The notes: generated by a model not told the origin, from the sequence alone. 6,395 bases of DNA from an uncultured Clostridia bacterium (GCA_946006915.1 CAMFZK010000060.1:1-6395); one strand, 5' to 3'. Counted from the first letter of the stretch, positions 1-6,293 are shown. Numbers and translations: made by a program.

Positions 1-46
1 AGATTCCTCTACGTCTCGTGGGCTCGGAGATGTGTATAAGAGACAG
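1..46 (+). other. Untrimmed Illumina Nextera i7 adapter (artefact)
   Basis: These bases are synthetic. Positions 28-46 are the 19-bp Tn5 mosaic end used in Nextera tagmentation, and 13-27 are the Nextera Read 2 primer segment GTCTCGTGGGCTCGG. Positions 1-4 (AGAT) match the end of the P7 oligo. Positions 5-12 (TCCTCTAC) sit exactly where the i7 index belongs and, from memory, match index N712. Genomic sequence therefore starts at base 47. The segment should be trimmed and not read as a transposon end or a promoter. It also implies that the assembled contig stops here, so whatever lies upstream of fruR is unknown. Confidence 0.97.
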
Positions 47-156
47 TAATTGTAGTTATCAAAATAATCACCGAAAATATTATTGGCAATATTTTTTTAA
101 ATATTAAAAAAGAAACCGCTTAAAAATATTTGACCGAATTATTAGGTGTTTTTTAA

Positions 157-176
157 AATACGTCAAATTCAGTCAT
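157..176 (-). promoter_or_regulatory. Possible upstream FruR half-site pair
   Basis: Read on the minus strand, this stretch contains TGACTGAA (175-168) followed by TGACG (165-161). The two TGAC cores are 10 bp apart. This is the same core and spacing as the tandem repeat at 232-251, but in the opposite orientation and about 60 bp upstream. A further plus-strand relative, TTGACCGAAT, lies at 130-139. DeoR-family repressors often bind several separated sites, sometimes with looping, so this may be an auxiliary operator. That role is inferred only from similarity to the perfect repeat. Confidence 0.4.
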
Positions 177-231
177 TTTATGTTATATTTTGCATATACT
201 ATACAAAATCCTTTTGTAATTTCAGCCAAAC

Positions 232-251
232 TTGACTGAAATTGACTGAAA
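232..251 (+). repeat. Perfect 10-bp tandem repeat, probable fru operator
   Basis: The unit TTGACTGAAA occurs twice in immediate succession (232-241 and 242-251) with no mismatch. The 10-bp period places the two copies on nearly the same face of the helix, as expected for a regulator binding paired half-sites. The repeat abuts the candidate -35 element and overlaps the cre-like box, directly upstream of a gene for a DeoR-type fructose regulator. FruR autoregulation through this element is the natural reading. No known operator consensus was compared, so the assignment of FruR as the binder is an inference. Confidence 0.6.
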
Positions 252-260
252 ACGCTTGAT
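247..260 (+). promoter_or_regulatory. cre-like CcpA box overlapping the -35
   Basis: TGAAAACGCTTGAT matches 13 of 14 positions of the commonly used catabolite-responsive element consensus TGWAARCGYTWNCW; only the second-to-last C is replaced, by A. It shares five bases with the second operator repeat and five with the candidate -35 hexamer, so a bound CcpA-type repressor would block RNA polymerase. Carbon catabolite repression of fru genes by CcpA with HPr(Ser-P) is established in Firmicutes, and the HPr encoded in this operon keeps Ser46. CcpA itself is not in this window. Confidence 0.55.
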
Positions 261-284
261 TTTAGTTAAGTTTGATGTTAAAAT
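256..284 (+). promoter_or_regulatory. Candidate promoter of the fru operon
   Basis: A -35-like TTGATT (256-261) is followed, after 17 bp, by TAAAAT (279-284), a five-of-six match to TATAAT. It is preceded by TG plus one base (276-278), giving an extended -10. Transcription would start near 290-292, leaving a short leader of roughly 30 nt before the fruR start. The -35 is only a moderate match. A second -10-like sequence, TATACT at 195-200, lacks a convincing -35 and was not preferred. Confidence 0.5.
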
Positions 285-321
285 AATGTTGGAATAAATA
301 AGAAATTAGAGCGTGATGAAA

Positions 322-1071
322 ATGTTTAACCCCGAAAGGCACGAATTGATTTTAAGAATTCTAAATGAAAAAGGTGCGGTTTCGGTTTCCGAACTGACCG
401 AAGCACTCGGTGTTTCGGAATCCACCGTTAGAAGGGATTTGGTAGAACTTTCCGAAGCGGGAGCGCTTAAGAAGGTTCACGGCGGTGCAACATTAAATAA
501 AAGGCAGTTTATTATTAACGAAGACACGGTTAATGATAAGCGTGAAAAAAACGTTTACGAAAAACGCAAAATTGCCGAATATGCCGCAAAACAAATAACC
601 GACAGCGATTTTGTATATCTTGACGCAGGAACGTCCACTCTATTTATGATAGACTATTTACCCAAAGACCTTAAAGCGTCTTTTGTTACAAACGGAATAA
701 GCCACGCTAAGTTACTTGCAAAAAGAAATTATAAGGTAGTGATTATCGGCGGTCAGTTAAAAAGCACAACCGAAGCGGTTATCGGTCTTTCGGCGGCTAA
801 CAATCTTCAAAATTATAATTTCACAAAAGCATTTATAGGCACAAACGGAATAACCGAAAGCCAAGGTTATTCCACACCCGACAGCGACGAGGCATTTGTA
901 AAGTCTGCGGCAATTAACAGGTCTTTTGTATCCTATGTGCTTGCCGATTCAACCAAATTCGGCAAAGTTTCTTCGGTAAGTTTTGCAACGGTTGACCGTG
1001 CTTGCATTATAACCGATAAAAAGCCCGATTCGGTTTTTGAAAAACTTACCGTTGTAAAGGTTGTAGACTGA
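322..1071 (+). CDS. fruR: DeoR-family transcriptional regulator, probable fructose operon repressor
   Basis: This cytoplasmic DNA-binding regulator of 249 residues has the usual DeoR-family length. An N-terminal winged helix-turn-helix occupies about residues 5-56; the recognition region is VSESTVRRDL (31-40), followed by the family-typical KVHGGA at 51-56. The C-terminal sugar-phosphate-sensing domain (about 75-235) shows DAGTST (101-106), VTNG (122-125), IGG (142-144), GTNGI (173-177) and LADSTKFGK (207-215). Relatives of this type sense a phosphorylated sugar, here most likely fructose-1-phosphate, and release the operator. It is first in the operon, 19 nt before fruK, so it probably represses its own transcript through the repeats upstream. 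The start is uncertain: GTG 313, ATG 316 and ATG 322 are in frame and none has a strong ribosome site. ATG 322 is chosen because it yields the N-terminus MFNPERHELIL, typical of the family. The family call is firm; the exact ligand rests on context. Confidence 0.9.
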   Translation: MFNPERHELILRILNEKGAVSVSELTEALGVSESTVRRDLVELSEAGALKKVHGGATLNKRQFIINEDTVNDKREKNVYEKRKIAEYAAKQITDSDFVYLDAGTSTLFMIDYLPKDLKASFVTNGISHAKLLAKRNYKVVIIGGQLKSTTEAVIGLSAANNLQNYNFTKAFIGTNGITESQGYSTPDSDEAFVKSAAINRSFVSYVLADSTKFGKVSSVSFATVDRACIITDKKPDSVFEKLTVVKVVD

Positions 1072-1090
1072 TTATATAAGGAGAATAAAA

Positions 1091-1993
1091 ATGGTATACA
1101 CAGTTACATTTAATCCCGCACTTGATTATGTTATGAATCTTGATTCCGTTACTACCGATGATATTAACCGAACCCGCAGCGAAGAACTTTATTACGGCGG
1201 AAAAGGAATAAATGTATCGGCAATTTTGTCCCGACTTGAAATTCCCAATATTGCATTGGGCTTTACCGCAGGTTTTACAGGACAAAAACTTAAAGAAATG
1301 ATGGACTGTGACGGAATAAGAAACGATTTTATTGAATTGGAAAACGGCTTTACCAGAATAAACGTTAAGGTTAAATACGGAAAAGAACTTGATATTAACG
1401 CAAACGGTCCCGAAATCGGGAAAGAAAAAATTGAAGAATTATTTAGAAAATTAAAAGGTCTTGAAAACGGAGATTTTTTGGTATTAGCAGGTAGTGTTCC
1501 GCCCCCTTTGCCGGACGATTTATACAGCAAAATACTTGAAATGTTAGAGGGAAAAGGTGTAAATGTTGTTGTAGATACAACGGGAAATCAACTTTTAAAC
1601 GTGCTTAAATATAAACCGTTCCTTATAAAACCCAATCATCACGAACTTTCGGAAATTTTCGGTGAGGAAATGGATACAACCGAAAAAATAACCGTTTATG
1701 CAAAAAAGTTAAAAGAAATGGGTGCTAAAAACGTGCTTGTTTCCCGCGGGGGTGACGGGGCTTTGCTTATCGATGAATACGGCAAGGTTTACCCAAAAGG
1801 TGCGGTAAAAGGAAAACTTGTAAGTTCGGTTGGTTGCGGTGACTCTATGGTTGCAGGGTTTATAGCGGGATATATAAAATCCCACGATTACGGCGAAGCA
1901 TTAAAACTTTCGGTTGCTTCTTCGGCGGCGACAGCATTTTCAAGCGAATTAGCCAAAGCCGATGAAATACAAAATATTTATAAAACATTATGA
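1091..1993 (+). CDS. fruK: 1-phosphofructokinase
   Basis: This cytoplasmic PfkB/ribokinase-family kinase phosphorylates fructose-1-phosphate with ATP to fructose-1,6-bisphosphate, feeding PTS-imported fructose into glycolysis. At 300 residues it is the normal length. The sugar-phosphate side shows TFNPALDYV (6-14), GGKGINVS (36-43), NANGPEI (103-109) and AGSVPP (133-138). KPNHHEL (180-186) precedes the ATP-binding half. The C-terminal PfkB signature VGCGDSMVAGF (247-257) supplies the anion hole and the catalytic base Asp251; most relatives have Ala where this one has Cys249. A clear AAGGAG ribosome site at 1078-1083 supports the ATG start. The stop TGA lies beside the fruA ribosome site, suggesting coupled translation. 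The sequence alone could also fit a tagatose-6-phosphate kinase (LacC type), but the neighbours fruR and fruA make FruK by far the best call. Confidence 0.95.
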   Translation: MVYTVTFNPALDYVMNLDSVTTDDINRTRSEELYYGGKGINVSAILSRLEIPNIALGFTAGFTGQKLKEMMDCDGIRNDFIELENGFTRINVKVKYGKELDINANGPEIGKEKIEELFRKLKGLENGDFLVLAGSVPPPLPDDLYSKILEMLEGKGVNVVVDTTGNQLLNVLKYKPFLIKPNHHELSEIFGEEMDTTEKITVYAKKLKEMGAKNVLVSRGGDGALLIDEYGKVYPKGAVKGKLVSSVGCGDSMVAGFIAGYIKSHDYGEALKLSVASSAATAFSSELAKADEIQNIYKTL

Positions 1994-2001
1994 AAGGGGA
2001 A
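1994..2001 (+). promoter_or_regulatory. Ribosome binding site that fixes the fruA start
   Basis: AAGGGGAA begins directly after the fruK stop and its GGGGA core sits 6 nt before ATG 2007. It decides against the longer in-frame start at 1962, which lies inside fruK, would add fifteen residues unlike the EIIA family N-terminus and has no ribosome site. Confidence 0.85.
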
Positions 2002-2006
2002 AGACT

Positions 2007-3938
2007 ATGCGCATCACAGATTTATTAAAATCTACCGCAATTGAGTTGAACGCTAATGTAAGCAGTAAAAGCGAAGCAATAGACAAACTCATTGCACTCC
2101 ACAAGGCAGCAGGAAACCTTACGGATTCCGAAAAATTTAAAGAGGACATTTTAAAGAGAGAGGAACATTCAACCACCGCAATAGGTGAGGGAATTGCCGT
2201 TCCGCACGCAAAATCTTCGGCAGTTAAAACCCCCGCACTTTCATTCATCACCGTTCCTAAAGGTGTTGATTATTCCGCACCCGACGGAAAGAAAACCGAC
2301 ATTTTGTTTATGATTGCCGCTACCGAAGACGGCGACGTACATTTGGAAATACTTTCACGTCTTATGGTTATGCTTATGGACGCAGATTTTGCAAATGCTA
2401 TTAGAAATGCAAAATCCGCCGAAGAACTTTTAAAACTTATAGACGGTAAAGAAACCGAAAAGTACGCAGAAGCAAAAGAAGAAGTTAAAAAGGACGGCTA
2501 CCGCATTTTGGCAGTTACTGCTTGCCCCACAGGTATTGCACACACCTATATGGCGGCAGAAGCACTTCAAAAAGCAGGCGAAAAATTGGGTTATCCTTTA
2601 AAAGCCGAAACCAACGGCTCCGGCGGTGCTAAAAATGTACTTACCAAAAAGGAAATTGAAGAATGTGACGGTATTATTATTGCCGCAGACAAAAATGTTG
2701 ATATGGCACGGTTTGACGGTAAACCCGTAATAAAGGTTTCGGTTTCAAGCGGTATTAACAAACCCGAAGAATTAGTACAAAAGATTATCGACGGTAAAGC
2801 ACCGATTTATCACCACGAAGGTGACGATGCTGCCGACTTTGACAGCGAAGAAAAAGAGGGCTTCGGAAGAAAAGTTTACAAACACTTAATGAACGGTGTT
2901 TCGCATATGCTTCCGTTCGTTGTAGGCGGCGGTGTGCTTATTGCACTCGGTTTCCTTATTGATACTATCGCAGGCAATGCCGACGTTGGCGGTACTTTCG
3001 GTTTTACAAACTCTGTTGCCGCAATCGTTTTCTGGATTGGTAAAGCCGCATTTGCATTTATGTTGCCTGTTCTTGCAGGTTATATTGCACAGTCAATAGC
3101 CGACCGCCCCGGTTTGTTGCCCGGTTTTGTCGGCGGTGTATTTGCCGCGAGCGGTTACACATTTACCTCACTTATCGAAAACAAAAACCTTGTAGGCGAC
3201 GGTTCGGCAGTTTCCGGCTTCCTTGGCGCTTTACTTGCAGGTTTTGTTGCAGGTATTCTTGTAAATCTTCTTAAAAAGGCGTTCTCTTGGTTGCCTAAAT
3301 CAATGGACGGTATTAAACCCGTATTCATTTATCCGCTTTTAGGCACACTTCTTATCGGATTGTTTATGCTTGTTGTTAACCCCGTTATGGGCGTTATTAA
3401 CGGTGCGGTTGCAAGCGGACTTTCTTCACTGGGTAACACAAGTAAATTATTGCTTTCAATAGTACTTGCAGGTATGATGGCTATTGATATGGGCGGTCCG
3501 TTCAACAAAGCCGCTTATGTATTCGGCACTGCCGCTATTGCAGACGGCAACACCTGGATTATGGCAGCAGTTATGATTGGCGGTATGGTTCCTCCCATTG
3601 CTATTGCACTTGCTACCAACCTTTTCAAAGACCGTTGGACTAAAGAAGAACTCAAGAGCGGTCCTGTAAACTATCTTATGGGTCTTTGCTTCATAACCGA
3701 AGGTGCAATTCCTTACGCTGCATCCGACCCGTTAAGAGTAATTCCTTCCTGCATAGTCGGTTCTGCAGTTGCAGGTGCGGTAACCGCATTGTTCGGTTGT
3801 GCTTGCCCTGCTCCTCACGGCGGTATCTTCACATTCGTTGTAGTTGAAAATCCGCTTGGATATATTGTTGCTCTTGTAGCAGGTTCTGTTGCAGGCGCAC
3901 TTATGCTTGGTCTTCTTAAAAAGAAAAAAGCAAATTAA
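2007..3938 (+). CDS. fruA: Fructose-specific PTS permease, EIIABC fusion
   Basis: This 643-residue membrane transporter imports fructose and phosphorylates it to fructose-1-phosphate in one step. Domain order is A-B-C. The EIIA domain (about 1-150) has phospho-acceptor His67 in GIAVPHAKS. The EIIB domain (about 165-265) has phospho-acceptor Cys173 in VTACPTGIAHTYMAAEAL. An acidic linker (about 268-285) leads to the EIIC channel (about 290-638), with roughly nine or ten hydrophobic segments. EIIC contains DMGGPFNKAAY (494-504) and CFITEGAIPY (561-570), the conserved fructose-class loop with Glu565. It ends in a basic tail, KKKKAN. Length and architecture match fused fructose permeases of Firmicutes such as FruA of Bacillus subtilis. 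The gap to ptsH is 13 nt. Mannitol or 2-O-mannosylglycerate permeases are related, but motifs and the partner fruK point to fructose. No missing residue or frameshift is seen. Confidence 0.96.
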   Translation: MRITDLLKSTAIELNANVSSKSEAIDKLIALHKAAGNLTDSEKFKEDILKREEHSTTAIGEGIAVPHAKSSAVKTPALSFITVPKGVDYSAPDGKKTDILFMIAATEDGDVHLEILSRLMVMLMDADFANAIRNAKSAEELLKLIDGKETEKYAEAKEEVKKDGYRILAVTACPTGIAHTYMAAEALQKAGEKLGYPLKAETNGSGGAKNVLTKKEIEECDGIIIAADKNVDMARFDGKPVIKVSVSSGINKPEELVQKIIDGKAPIYHHEGDDAADFDSEEKEGFGRKVYKHLMNGVSHMLPFVVGGGVLIALGFLIDTIAGNADVGGTFGFTNSVAAIVFWIGKAAFAFMLPVLAGYIAQSIADRPGLLPGFVGGVFAASGYTFTSLIENKNLVGDGSAVSGFLGALLAGFVAGILVNLLKKAFSWLPKSMDGIKPVFIYPLLGTLLIGLFMLVVNPVMGVINGAVASGLSSLGNTSKLLLSIVLAGMMAIDMGGPFNKAAYVFGTAAIADGNTWIMAAVMIGGMVPPIAIALATNLFKDRWTKEELKSGPVNYLMGLCFITEGAIPYAASDPLRVIPSCIVGSAVAGAVTALFGCACPAPHGGIFTFVVVENPLGYIVALVAGSVAGALMLGLLKKKKAN

Positions 3939-3951
3939 CGAGGTATAAATT

Positions 3952-4212
3952 ATGGTATCAAAAGAAACAGTTGTAATTGACAAAATGGGACTTCATATGC
4001 GTCCCGCAAATAACTTTATATCGGCTATGACCAAATATAAATCCGATATAACAATAGATTTTAATGGCAATAAAATTAACGGCAAAAGCATAATGAATAT
4101 TATGGCGGCTTGCATTAAATACGGCAGTCATATAACCATTATCTGCGAAGGCGAAGACGAACAGCAAATGCTTGACGAGGCGGTAAAACTTATCGAAAGC
4201 GGGTTGGAATAA
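3952..4212 (+). CDS. ptsH: Phosphocarrier protein HPr
   Basis: This 86-residue cytosolic phosphocarrier shuttles phosphate from Enzyme I to EIIA of FruA. The catalytic site is GLHMRPA (13-19), with phospho-acceptor His15 and the conserved Arg17. Ser46 in GKSIMNIM (44-51) matches the regulatory site phosphorylated by HPr kinase in Firmicutes, so the protein can probably also act in catabolite repression as a CcpA corepressor. Residue 16 is Met where classical HPr proteins have Ala, and 20-21 are Asn-Asn; both are departures from the textbook site. A ribosome site with a GAGG core (3940-3943) supports ATG 3952. Its stop codon overlaps the ptsI start in TAATG. Because it is encoded inside a fructose operon, it may be a fructose-dedicated HPr (FPr-like role); whether another ptsH exists elsewhere cannot be seen here. 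Confidence 0.95.
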   Translation: MVSKETVVIDKMGLHMRPANNFISAMTKYKSDITIDFNGNKINGKSIMNIMAACIKYGSHITIICEGEDEQQMLDEAVKLIESGLE

Positions 4213-5834
4213 TGAAAACGCTTAGAGGTATCGGTGTAAGCCCCGGATATGCCGTGGGTAAAGCAATAGTTATAAAGGAAATTGAACGGGATTTAAACTC
4301 CGCCGAATATACTTCGGCGGAGGAGGAAAAAAGGAAATTCCAAGATGCTGTTTCGGTTTATACCAAAAATACAAGAGAACTGATAGTTGAACTTACCAAA
4401 ACCGCCGGCAAGAAAAACGCCGAAATTTTGGAAGGTCACCTTGTAATGTTAAGCGACCCGTTTATGCTTTCCCAGATTAACGACAGTATAACGAGCGGTA
4501 ATACCGCAGTAAAAGCCACCGATTCGGTATGCAACGGTTTTTACGATATGTTTTCGGCGGTTGACGACGAAATGATGAAGCAAAGGGCGTCTGACATACT
4601 GGATATTAAAAACAGTATCATAGGTATTCTTTGCGGTGATAACGGTGTTGCAATAGAGGATGTTCCGAAGGGTTCTATTCTTATTGCAAAGGACTTTACA
4701 CCCTCAATGACATCACGCATTAACCGTGAAAATGTATACGCCGTAATTGCCGAAGTCGGCTCGGTTACATCTCATTCCGCTATTTTGGCAAGGGCGATTG
4801 ACATTCCCGCAGTTTTAAGCGTTAAGGATGCTTCGGTACTTATTAAAGACGGTGATACGCTTGCCATTGACGGCAGTAAAGGTAAAATTCTTTTTGAACC
4901 CGACCGAGAAACGGTTGCGGAATATGAAAAAATGCGGGAAAGTTATTTTGAAGAGAAAAAATCGCTTACCGAATATTTCAGCAAACCGACCGTAACCAAA
5001 AGCGGAATTAAAAAGTGTGTTTACGGCAATATCGGCAAACCCGAAGATGCCGAAAATGTACTGCACAACGGCGGTGAGGGAATAGGACTTTTCAGAACCG
5101 AATTTTTATTTATGGACAGACCTTCGCTTCCGTCCGAAGAAGAACAGTTCGAGGCATATTCCACCGTTGCCAAAACAATGGGTGAAAAGGAAGTAATTAT
5201 CCGTACCCTTGACATTGGCGGTGATAAAGCCGTACCTTACTTACAAATTCCTAAAGAGGATAACCCCTTTTTGGGTTACCGTGCAATTAGGTACTGCCTT
5301 GATAATCCCGATATTTTCAAGGTTCAGTTAAGGGCGCTTTTGCGTGCCGCTTATTTCGGCAACATTAAAATTATGCTTCCGCTTATTACCGATACCGCAG
5401 AGGTTGAAAAAGCAAAGCAATTGATTTTAGAATGTGAAACCGAACTTGAAAACGAGGGTGCGTTGTTTAAGAAAAATGTTCCGTTGGGGGTTATGATTGA
5501 AACCCCTGCGGCGGTGCTTATTGCCGATGAATTGGCACAAATTGCAGATTTCTTCAGCATTGGCACAAACGACCTTACGGGATATGTAATGGCGGTTGAC
5601 CGAGGAAACGGAAAGGTTACGCAACTTTATGACGTTCAAAAACCCGCTGTGCTTAAAGCCATTGAAATGACGATTAAATGTGCTAAAAATGCCGGAATAC
5701 CGGTTGGTATGTGCGGCGAAGCGGCGGCAGACGGAGCGCTTATCCCTAAACTTATTGAATGGGGACTTGACGAATTTTCGGTAACACCAAACTCAATCTT
5801 AAAAACCCGCAAAGAAATTTGCGAATTTAACTGA
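4212..5834 (+). CDS. ptsI: PTS Enzyme I, phosphoenolpyruvate-protein phosphotransferase
   Basis: This 540-residue cytosolic enzyme takes phosphate from phosphoenolpyruvate and passes it to HPr, starting the relay. It contains the N-terminal HPr-binding/phosphohistidine domain with His188 in GSVTSHSAILAR (183-194). The C-terminal PEP-binding barrel shows GLFRTEFLF (292-300), RTLDIGGDKAVPYL (331-344), NPFLGYRAIR (351-360), VMIETPAA (427-434), FFSIGTNDL (448-456) and GMCGEAAAD (499-507). The counterparts of the known catalytic residues (Arg295, Arg331, Glu430, Asn453, Asp454, Cys501) are all present. Two positions differ from the enteric enzyme: GSxTSH in place of GGxTSH, and LTGYVMAVDR where LTQYTLAVDR is usual. 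The start overlaps the ptsH stop by one base and has only a weak ribosome site, so translation is probably coupled to ptsH. It is the last gene before the terminator. Confidence 0.96.
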   Translation: MKTLRGIGVSPGYAVGKAIVIKEIERDLNSAEYTSAEEEKRKFQDAVSVYTKNTRELIVELTKTAGKKNAEILEGHLVMLSDPFMLSQINDSITSGNTAVKATDSVCNGFYDMFSAVDDEMMKQRASDILDIKNSIIGILCGDNGVAIEDVPKGSILIAKDFTPSMTSRINRENVYAVIAEVGSVTSHSAILARAIDIPAVLSVKDASVLIKDGDTLAIDGSKGKILFEPDRETVAEYEKMRESYFEEKKSLTEYFSKPTVTKSGIKKCVYGNIGKPEDAENVLHNGGEGIGLFRTEFLFMDRPSLPSEEEQFEAYSTVAKTMGEKEVIIRTLDIGGDKAVPYLQIPKEDNPFLGYRAIRYCLDNPDIFKVQLRALLRAAYFGNIKIMLPLITDTAEVEKAKQLILECETELENEGALFKKNVPLGVMIETPAAVLIADELAQIADFFSIGTNDLTGYVMAVDRGNGKVTQLYDVQKPAVLKAIEMTIKCAKNAGIPVGMCGEAAADGALIPKLIEWGLDEFSVTPNSILKTRKEICEFN

Positions 5835-5846
5835 ATATGTAGTTTT

Positions 5847-5875
5847 AAAGCCGACCTTTTTAAGGTCGGCTTTTT
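5847..5875 (+). terminator. Intrinsic terminator of the fru operon
   Basis: A perfect 12-bp stem (5847-5858 pairing with 5862-5873, core GCCGACC/GGTCGGC) has a 3-nt loop. It ends in a run of five T (5871-5875), starting 12 nt after the ptsI stop. It is a textbook rho-independent terminator for the plus strand. On the minus strand the T run is short and interrupted (CTTTAAAAC), so any action on the convergent MaoC gene would be weaker. The minus-strand stop codon lies at the loop and stem boundary. Confidence 0.93.
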
Positions 5876-6288
5876 ACAACGGCTTGGGTTCGGTTAATAA
5901 TTACCAAATCACCGTTTTGGTTGCAAATATTTATTGTAAGTTCAACTATTCCGTTTTTATCATTTCGTTTAAATAGGTTGGTTATTACCGCTTTGCCGTA
6001 TAGTTTATCCTCCGCATATACCGGCTTTAACCATTCGGTTTGGCTTCTGTTTCCCGCAATAAATTCATTTCCCATTATATCAACTTCCAAATATTTTGCC
6101 CATACCGACATAAGCGACATAACACCCGGTGCTATCAGTTTGCCGAACGGAGTGGTTTTTGCGTAATTTTCGTCGGTGTGCAAGGGTATATTATCGTATT
6201 TTAAAGCAAACTCTAGCATATCTTTTTTCTCTATTACCGCCTCGGGAATTTCAATTTGAGTTCCCATTTTAAAATCTTCATAAAACAT
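5860..6288 (-). CDS. MaoC-like (hot-dog fold) dehydratase/hydratase
   Basis: This 142-residue protein has the usual length for stand-alone MaoC-like enzymes, which hydrate or dehydrate acyl-CoA thioesters. The signature stretch is YDNIPLH (31-37) followed by TDENYAKTTPFGKLIAPGVM (38-57). Asp32 and His37 have the spacing of the catalytic pair in the (R)-specific hydratase motif, while the motif's Gly before Asp and its Asn are replaced by Tyr and Ile. The wording resembles the YDPxPxHxD subgroup of MaoC proteins. A conserved N-R-x-Q-T/E-W-L-K-P-V stretch follows (80-89). There is no signal peptide or membrane segment. ATG 6288 is chosen over the in-frame GTG at 6297, because that GTG is part of the AGGTGA ribosome site. 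The substrate is unknown and no partner gene is visible. It converges on ptsI and ends inside that operon's terminator, so it is probably separately regulated. Confidence 0.85.
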   Translation of the reverse strand: MFYEDFKMGTQIEIPEAVIEKKDMLEFALKYDNIPLHTDENYAKTTPFGKLIAPGVMSLMSVWAKYLEVDIMGNEFIAGNRSQTEWLKPVYAEDKLYGKAVITNLFKRNDKNGIVELTINICNQNGDLVIINRTQAVVKSRP

Positions 6289-6293
6289 TATAA

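Noticed and set aside
28..46. Tn5 mosaic end as evidence of an insertion sequence
   Set aside because: It is embedded in complete Nextera adapter sequence with P7 and index bases, has no transposase gene nearby and sits at the very contig edge; it is a library artefact.
74..98. Hairpin AAAATATT/AATATTTT followed by a T run, resembling a terminator of a lost upstream gene
   Set aside because: The 8-bp stem has no G or C pair and would be very weak; such structures are frequent in A+T-rich spacers, and no upstream gene is present to support it.
110..124. A second cre-like sequence around AGAAACCGCTTAAA
   Set aside because: It misses three consensus positions, including the purine next to the central CG, and lies about 130 bp upstream of the candidate promoter.
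195..205. TATACT/TATACA as the -10 of the fru promoter
   Set aside because: No hexamer resembling TTGACA lies 16-18 bp upstream of either, whereas the 256-284 arrangement has a 17-bp spacer and an extended -10.
1046..1530. Minus-strand open frames opposite fruR/fruK, one Cys-rich
   Set aside because: They lie antisense to well-supported genes, show no recognisable domain or ribosome site, and their composition follows from the codon bias of the sense strand.
1962..2006. Longer start for fruA inside fruK
   Set aside because: It would add fifteen residues not seen in EIIA domains, has no ribosome site, and a strong site precedes ATG 2007.
3732..4167. Minus-strand open frames opposite the fruA end and ptsH
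   Set aside because: Both are antisense to conserved, motif-bearing coding sequence and have low-complexity, unfamily-like translations.
5921..6166. Plus-strand open frame of about 80 codons opposite the MaoC-like gene
   Set aside because: The minus-strand frame carries the MaoC signature and a ribosome site; the plus-strand frame has neither and follows directly after the fru terminator.
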